A DNA stretch of 44,583 bases from Acanthaster planci. Taxonomy: Eukaryota > Echinodermata > Asteroidea > Valvatida > Acanthasteridae. The notes beneath the pieces were generated by a model. The model saw only the letters and a list, made by a program, of their open reading frames with translations. It had not been told where the DNA came from and ran no database searches. A program made the translations under genes and the position numbers. Positions within the stretch are counted from its first letter, which is position 1. Each line of letters starts with the position of its first letter. Where the stretch lies: positions 2,456,501 to 2,501,083 of the forward strand of contig NW_019091364.1 of assembly GCF_001949145.1 (NCBI RefSeq), in the 5' to 3' direction. Shown one piece after another: positions 23,301 to 32,300 of this stretch.

Positions 23301-26300
23301 TAGGGCTGCGTGAAGTCGTCATGGCCAAACTCTTGGACTTGACGTCCCTGGAGGGTCAAGATCCTGACCCGTTTGGCATTAAGTAAAAGAGCAGCTATGT
23401 TCTTGCTGTTAGCTGCCAGCAGTGTGGGTTCCTGACCAGGGAAGGGGAAATCGTACTTGAACTGGCCATCCGGGGTTAGGCACTGCACACGCTCATTCTC
23501 AACTGTGTCAGCGACGATCAGATCGCCCTCGCAGGTCACAAGAACGTCAGTCGGGTTGTCAAATTGGCCTCTTCCGTGGCCGCGCCTGCCCATCTGCTCT
23601 CTCTCACTAACGGGCATCACCACATGAGCCAGGAGGATGCCATCCTGCCCGAGCCGGCTGACTTTGATCTCGTGGAAGCCGGCCACCTTTGGGACATACT
23701 TAAGCGTGTAGGTGCAGATGACACCCCGCCGCTGGACGCTGCCAGCGACGGATGCTTCCACGTCGTTCCCCTCTGGGTCCAGAATGGCGATCTTCAGGCT
23801 CTGCAAAGAGAGCTTTTGCGTCTTCCCCAACTCCTTGCCATCTTTGCCCAACACGGGAAGGTTGTATTCGCGCGGCATTTCCATGGCGACAGAACAGTTT
23901 CCACCAATGAAGGCCTTGTTGGGGAGGAGGCGGATCGGTTTCACCTCCACCTCCAGAGGGCTGTTGCTGATTGGATCCCCGCTGATTTCGACTTGCAGGA
24001 AGTGAATACCCACTTTCTGTGGGGTGTAATAGATTTTATAGATGCCATTCAGACAGTCTTCCACTTTGCATAGTGTGACAGTGCCTTCCTGGTTCCTCAA
24101 CGATGCACAGATGTTGGCCCCACCACCCCTGCATTCTTCTCCTTTCTGATTCACCCCTTTAACTTTGGCGGTGTTCTCAGCAAGGACAAGGGCTGGATGC
24201 GCATTAACTATGGTCCGCGATGGGTCTGCGTCTCCCAGATACACCGTCCCGAGGTGATCCACAAAGTCGTCAAACTGGCGCAGGATGGCCTCGTCGGCAC
24301 GGGAGAGATGGAAGGGCGTGTTGGCTAGGTCCAGAGCTCTCTGCAACCCCTGCAGTACCTTGTCCAGCTCTGTTTCACCATTATTGTTCCGGTTGCATAG
24401 CAAAGCTCCCACGGGGATACCGTTCTCTGTCTTCATGGCATGCCCGTCGGCGGGCTCTCCCTCGGAGAAGGCCACCATGCTGCTGTCACTGTTGAGGCTG
24501 GCATGGTTCACGTTGACGGCCATCCTCTTCGGGGCCAGCAGGGCGCGCTTGAGCCGCCTGTGCTCCTGATGCAGCTTGCCCAGCAGGGCCTCCTCGCGCT
24601 CCTGCAGCTTGCGCTGACAGCGCTGGAAGCAAGCCATCACCTCCTGCCGCGTGGCCTCCACGTTGATCTCCAGCTGGCGCTCCCGCTTCCCGATCTCCTC
24701 GTGGAGTTGCTCCAGGTCCCTTAAGGCCCGTTTGGCCCCTCCCTTTGCTTCCTCTCCCATCTCCCTGGACGGGGTCTTAGTGAGGTTACTCCCCAGGACC
24801 TGCTCTCTTGTCTCATCTTCCCCATTCCCGTCCATTTTGTGCGTCTGCCAAAGATACAGAGAGCGAAATTCTGTAATCACAATATCACATTAAAAACAAA
24901 AGCATGAATGTCGAGCTCATACTTAACTTCGCACCTTCACGGGACCCAAGTGAAGTCCCACTTCAAAGGTTCTGCTTACCATTAGAGATAAATTGCCACT
25001 AGCCATAGCAAATACAAGTACACGTACATGTTAGTCCGAGCTTACGATTAGTGTATGTAACAGGTTATCTCGGAAATCTTAGGTTATGCATAATAAATTC
25101 TGTAAGTAAAGATTCCGCGCTCAACCGGATAGATTGGAATGAAGCTGTTAATGCAGAGGGTTGAGTTAAGCCTGGTTTCCATCTGGTCGTTTTTAACGCA
25201 GACGGTCCACAAGACGTCAAGATGCAGACATTCGCGGAAGAGACGCGGCGCGACGTGATTCCACCAAAACGTTAAACAAAATGGCATCCAAAATTTGGAA
25301 AATTTTTACAAAAAATGCACTTTTTACAATGTAGGTGACAATGTTGCCTCCTGAAGCCAAACTGATACTCCAGTTTGATGTACATGTATTTTGTTTATGG
25401 TCTGCTATTTTGTCGACAATTGGGGGTGCACATGTATGTCAGTAATAGGAGACAATGGACAAACTGAGTGGTACTAAGCGAGAGAAACATCGTACGCCCG
25501 TCACTTCAGCGTGCGCGTTTGTATAAGACCTACTCAGCGACTCAACACAGACAGTCGGCAAAGTTGAACCGAGCTCAACTTTGCCGATCCGTCTGGAGCT
25601 GGTTTGCGTATATCTGAGTTATCGGCAATACTTCCGTTTGACATGTCTCCATGTGTCTGTGTTTGCAGTTTTGTATCTCGATGGCGTTGCTCCCTGCGTT
25701 TCTGACGTTGATATGGAAACCAGGCACTAAGTGCAGAAGTCTTCCATTAGTCAGTCATGTAAACAGAGCCCAGGTTTGCTGCAGTTGTACAGTCATTTGC
25801 AAATGTTTAGGACCACCCGTACAAAATGCATTAACCTGAAAAACCTAATATCCAATCCATGATGGCAACTTATGTTTATTTTCTATGTGTAACCTCACTA
25901 TCTTGACTGCATTTCCATGATTTGAAATGCTAACAATTTCCTGTGCCCTCTACAGTGTATTTCTGATCACTTAGACTGGCTTTTTTTTCCCCACGCTGCC
26001 CCACAGACAGAATGTCATACCAGACCTGCCATTGCCAAAAATTTCATTCAAATGGATATAGCGTTAAACTGATATCATGCACCACTGTAAAAAAAAGTTC
26101 AGTAATCATTCATTGAGACAATGTGATGCAGGCCCAGTGACAGAAACACCAATGAATTCCAGTGGTCTTAAACGTTTGCAAATTATAACGGTATTTGAAA
26201 GGCTCTGCATTTTGTGATGCCAGTGAGCCCGTACAAATTAAAATCATCACACATGTGCATGTACCTGGGTGCTTGTCTCCGCCCGATTAATTTGACAAGC

Positions 26301-29300
26301 AGGTTCTGGGAACATGTGGCAATGTGTGAAGGCCAATTCTGTGGCGCTGCCCCGTCACAGCTGTGGCCTGTCTCGGGGGGGGGACACATGAATATTGCGC
26401 ATTGGCCTTTAACCACACTCAGTCTAACCAGATCCGATGGAATTCACACGTATGGCTACAGTAGGAAGTTTTCAAGTGTTTTCACATGTACTGTGCCTGT
26501 GTACCGTGTACACCTTTCATGCCTATTCATTGAATTGCATTCACCTAGTCAGCCGACAGTCATTTTAAACACAATTGACAATGCAGAGGATGGACCTTGT
26601 ACCCAAGACTGCATAGAGCTCATAATCTCCAGTCCCGCCCTCGCGTGTTTTTAACATACATTTACCCGATAAGTCCACCGCAGTACGCGGACTCAAAACT
26701 TGTTTTCTTTCTCCTGCCAAATTGCCGTCCAAAGGTCAATTACATGTACATGCCAGTTAGAACTTTGGATGTGTTTTATGGGGCGAGCTCACACGAGGCA
26801 TTAACCGTCGAGTGTTTGTTACATTCGGAATTCTTGTTTGGCTGCTGCGCTGTGCACCCCTGTTTGTACTCAATGTGGTTGATGGGAATGTTTCAATTTA
26901 TTTGGGGGGGGGGGGAAATACCCCAACGCTGTTTTCAAGGTTGTCGTTGGGGGTATTTTGTTCATGCATATGGACAAGATTTCCTCCCTTGAAGTCACGG
27001 TACGGTGCACTTCCATTCAGTATCTGATCAAGATAAATGCATGCATGTACAGATGCAGGTTCATCAAGCACGCATGAGGGATAGTGGGCGCCATCTCCCC
27101 TTGTGGTCCGTACTCTTGTTTTTAATGAACCCAAATCCAGCCGTGCGTGTTGCTGTTAAACTGTCTGTCATTTTGGGGGTGTTATTTTTTTTTTTCTTTT
27201 GACAGCAAAAACTAAATGTCAAATTTGCACAGAAAAATATCTATTTACGGATCGCTCAGTAAACTCTGGGGTCCGGTTTTTTGGTGACCCTGCCACCTTT
27301 TGCATATTTTGTGAGCTTAGAGCGCAGTCCTTCATTTCCAAGAGTGATTAGGAAATGTAAGCTGACCAAAGAAACTGTCAAATAAATTACACAGGTCGGT
27401 GTGACAGGGACAAACGCACATGTACACGTACATGTACGTTGTCAGACTTTTGGACTCCAAAAGTATAGTGGACATGTGTATGCAGAGTTTCAACAACTTC
27501 CGAGCTAAATTAAATGGAGTACCAATATCAAAGTAATTTTAGGGATGACAGTACAGCTGTTTAACTCGTCATTACTTGTACTTTCACACGGGGGTCTTCA
27601 TGTTCTGAAGTTGGCCAGGTCTGAAAATGCCCCAACGGATAGTTCTTAATTACTTAGATTTACATGTAATTCTGCAATTTTAGAAACTTTCTGGCAACGT
27701 GTTACGTGCCCGAGGAGATGGCGTTAACAGAATTCTGAAACCAAATCAGATTTGTGAGAAATGTAAGTAAAAGGAAGCGGAAGAGAAAGAGCACCAAGAC
27801 TTGCCTGGGAGAGCAGTGATGTACACACATCCTGCTCGTAAATTTACTAGTTTGTTTTGTAATAGCGTGACGGAAACCTTTCTGAGCCAGCATTGTCCAC
27901 GGAATGCTCTCTGAGCTGTCTAAATGCCTTTTTTGGTCAGGTGCCGTGGGCCAAACGTGCTGTGAAGAAGGCTTCCTTTGTACATGTATGTAAGTGTTGT
28001 CAGCCATTGGAAATAGAGAGACTGAGTTTCTGTTCTTTAATAAAAATAAAAAAGTACACTGTACATCTTTTGTCAGTGATGCATTTCAGCCGCTGCTGTT
28101 GTTGAACCACAAATAACCTCGAAAATGTAATCCCACCTACCGTTATTGTATTTCTGTATAGGATAGATGTGGATTACATTCCGTGTTTAGCATGTTTAAC
28201 ACCCTCACATCACAAAATTGATTCACAATGAAAGTAATACTGTTGTAATTTCTTTACCAATTTACACCCGGTGGCCATAGTGTGTTTATGCATGCCGGGG
28301 AGAATCATTTGCACACTTAGGTATTGTTTAAGATTTAGTTTCGCTTTGATGTCTTTGGCTGGAAAGTGTGGGTTTAGTTTATTTAACCCCGTAGTGCGTG
28401 TGTCAAGGCGTGAGCCTTCTGAACTTCAATGTTGAAATATCATTTTTTTTTTTTTCATTTCCTTGTACCAGTAAATTCCTTGTATAACTGTAAAAAGTTG
28501 AGTAAGTTTTTTCTTTATTCAATGCCGTAGAAATTTAGCACCAATTATCATTTTATTGGAAGGAGTAGTCTGGTACCACACTGGCCGTACATGTACAAGT
28601 GTAATTTCGAAATGACCTATTAAACTTTCATTTCATCAATAGAAAGGCGTACTGCACTGCTTTTGAATGAGGCCCACTAGCCTTGACATTCCATTCGATT
28701 CGTAGGGCATTTCCACTAATGGCTATTTTTGTCGTGATGAAACGTGAGGCTGTATCCGAAAGATGTGGCTATAGCTTGAACAACCACCTAGACCTATGGC
28801 AGCTACTGGCTTACGGCTATTCCTTTTCCCGTAGATGCGTGTGTCACCCTAGCCAAAGCCAAGTGAATTGGACAAGGCCTGATTGTTTGGCTACTTTCGT
28901 ACTGTGCCCCGGTAGTTCAGGCATGCGGCTATCGCCCCCGCGCATTTCCATTTGGACTGTGTCCATGGAGGCTGTGGTCTGCATCCATGGTCCTCCATTC
29001 ACAGTAATGAGAAATACATCACATGAGATTTCATGAGCCAAGGAGCCAGTTGGATACATGCAGCACATGGTGCTGCCAACATTGCCGTGTTTAGATACTC
29101 GGGATCGATCACCCGCATCCCCAAACCCTCTTCACCAGCAATGATTTAGGAGTTGCTTAAGGTTACATGGTTACGGCTTTTAAAAAGGTCTGAGAAGACC
29201 CCGATGAAACATCTGAGACTGTTGTTGGGGCTGTTTGCATGTACATACATGCACTTCGCTGTTTAAAGTTTTAATTTGTACGTAAACTGCACAGCCTGTT

Positions 29301-32300
29301 CGCTGCCGGCCCATCCCTTGACTGTGGTGAGCAAGTCGAAGAACGCCCTCAGCAGTTCACGCTCAGGACCCAGTACGGCTTATAAATATTGGCATACTTT
29401 GTGTGCACTGTACACCGTGAATATGTTCCTTATTTGTCTGCTGCCTACCCAGGCAAGGCACAAAATGCCAGTAAGCTGAAATATATTGTCTTAATGCCGC
29501 ATGCTGTCACCTGCTCGTGCATGGCCATTGTGAGCAGACTAGACTGCTGTGCACTCTGCAGGTAGGAACTTACCATACGATGCCTCACAGCATCCCACTG
29601 AAGAGGCAGTCACACTCGGTAGATGTTCACTGCGTGGGGTGTTTGATTTTCCACTTGTTCAATAATGACCCAACTCAAAGCCTGGACTGCAGTGACAGAA
29701 CCGAGATTTCAGTTGTGAAGTCCCTGCTAGTGCTCAGAGCACAATCTGCTTTCCACTTCACTGGCTGTCCTTGGTGACTAAACACAGTCAGTTGTCATAC
29801 ACACACACTCACCACACACACAGGAAACTGTCCACATTGCAGGGCCCTCGTCACCACGGCACTGTTTCTGGCCAGTCAGCAGTCCAGGCCCCTCCCCGTG
29901 GGTAGCTCAGGGGAGGGTCCCCCCAGCGTTTGATTGGCTGGCCAGATCCTGCTCCACACACAGAGCACATTCTTGCTGTATATTCATCCTGATATGTGGG
30001 GGTTATTACAAATATAATCCCTGATGTGAATGCAGGTTTATCGACTGATTTTGTATTGATTCTTAAAGGGGAATTCCACTTGCAAAATACACTGTACATA
30101 CATGTGCAATGTGCATTGCAACTCACCTGTCATGCAAATTTTATCTAAATTTGGCAGCTCCCCGCATTTTTTTTTTAAAGTTTGGTTAGTTGGTCTTTGA
30201 AAGAACAGTAATAAAATAACTCACTGGACAGAATAGGATAAAACAGAACAGAATAGGATAAAACAGAACAGAATAGGATAAAACAGAAAAAAACTAAACA
30301 TGTACAGTTTTTGGGATATTCCAGAAATTAGGGGTCCAATTTTTTTTTGCATGTCCCTGTCACATCTGACATATGATTTTGTAAGTTTGGAAGACATCTT
30401 CTAATTTCCAGGAGTGATGAGTTAATGCAAATTAGCTGCCAAACAAATAGTAACAGTTTGAAATCGATTCCGGTGATATTTCCACGTCAACTAACAAAGA
30501 CCAGATGTAACAGGGACACAAAAATGTCACACTTTTGGACCCCTAATTTCTGGAATTACCCCTATGAAATAAAGGATGTGACCTTGACATATTTTGCTTT
30601 GTTAAGCCAATAAGTGCTTATGTTTGCCACTCCATCCCGCCTTCTTGTTCAGCCTCAGCCTTGAATATGTTATAAGGTTGAACAAGTTGAAGAGTGCCTG
30701 AGTAGTTACATGCACATGTACAGGATTTCTCTTCATGCGATTTGAATGGCATGGGCTGGGGAGATTGTCCATGGCCAGAATGCGACAAAATGAAACAAAA
30801 AATCATGTCTTCGTAAATATAAAGTTGGCGTCTCTGCCTCCCTCTTAAAATGATACAAATAACTGTTCTTCTGAAGATAGGGACCGTTTTGCCCGCCAAA
30901 AATTCCATGTAGTTTATTGTAATCAAATGATACTGTTTTATTGTCATTCCAAGGCCGAAAGCCACCCCAGTAAGGTCATCGATGCCAAGTCTCAGTCCCA
31001 AGTTTTTGATCAGGAAACAAACAGCTGACCACTCACAAGACGGAAGTAAAGCAGCATTACTCATATCCAGAAATCATTTCCTCATCCTTGTTAGTGTTTA
31101 AACCTGTTGCCATGGTAACTGTTCATGTAATTGTTGCTGAACACAACATTTCCTCGTAATTTTCTTTCTTTAATATGTACATGTACATTGACTGTGGCTA
31201 ATTGTTTCCCCCCAGTTCTGTAACTCACGGTGAGCCCTATTGCCATGGTAACAGATAAGATAATTATTTTAGTACACAAAGATTTTACGTGTAAACTGAT
31301 TAAAATATGTACTTAGTTATTTAGTTCCAAATGGAAAGTGGATTAGGTTTTCTGCTGGCTTCAGTACAAAGCAGATGCCATTTTGAAATGGTAGTGGAAA
31401 TTGATATCAGACTGTCTTTACGTGTAAATGTTAAAGCACATCAAAAGTACACTGGCCAACGTTTGACGATGGCTTTAAGAACCTAGTGGAACCCTTTCAC
31501 AGCAATTTTTGTCCACACTTTTGTTTGGAAAGGTTTGTCAAAGTTGTCATACTTTTATGCGCCGTTGTGGTTGGGAGTTGACAAATCTGTTCATATTTGG
31601 AGTGTGGGATTTCCCATTTGTGTCAGCTTCCTGGCAAATCCAGTGCTATCAGGTGGCTTTGTTTGCATCCTTTTGAAGGAGGGCTGGAGTTTTGTTTTGC
31701 GGAATTTGGTTTGGTCTTTGGACTCATTGGCTCTTTGCTACTGATCTGTTTGATTTTTTTTAAGAAGGTTTACATAAAAAATACCTGAATAGTTACAAAC
31801 CGGATGTCCCATTCTTTACATCAGTACGTCTGTAAAAAAATGCCTCAGTTTATCATTAGTTTTGATTTATAGATCATGACTTTTTTTATCATTTATTCAT
31901 CATTAGTTTTGATTTATAGAAAATCTATAGATTTTTTCACCTTTGTGCCCTGAACACCTTTTGAAAGACAAAGTTTATCAATTTGACTTCATGTGGGTTA
32001 CTGTCGACGGCTATTAATGTGATGTTGGATTTTTACATGTACATGGATACTAAACTGAAACTGGCAGAAACAGCTAGACAGGTTCCTTGTTCGCATTAGG
32101 TTCAAAAGTTGAGACTCAGTTTGCGATCTTTTCCACAGGACCTGTCTCGTGCTTTCCTGGTTGTTTTTTTCTTTGCTTGTTTATCTGTGATTCTGAAATT
32201 TGTACTCATACCATTGCCTACTATTAAACTTTAATTCCAGCCTGAATCCAACTCGTCATTGAAGTCTCAGCTGTGTCAGCATTGTGTCCGTAGCATCGGG

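Noticed and set aside
23564-24073. 169-codon frame on the plus strand
   Set aside because: It lies wholly opposite the NHL/filamin coding exon; its openness reflects the codon bias and GC content of that gene.
26214-26654. 146-codon plus-strand frame in the MMADHC intron
   Set aside because: Its composition resembles the surrounding intron, it has no domain, and it has no matching splice signals in phase with MMADHC exons 6 and 7.
29281-29393. Protein-like frame ending FTLRTQYGL, tested as an extra MMADHC exon
   Set aside because: It ends in a stop without a donor, and MMADHC exons 6 and 7 already join in phase with full family conservation.
30618-31064. 148-codon minus-strand frame upstream of the nested gene, examined as a possible RING/B-box exon
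   Set aside because: It lacks the spaced Cys/His pairs of RING or B-box domains.
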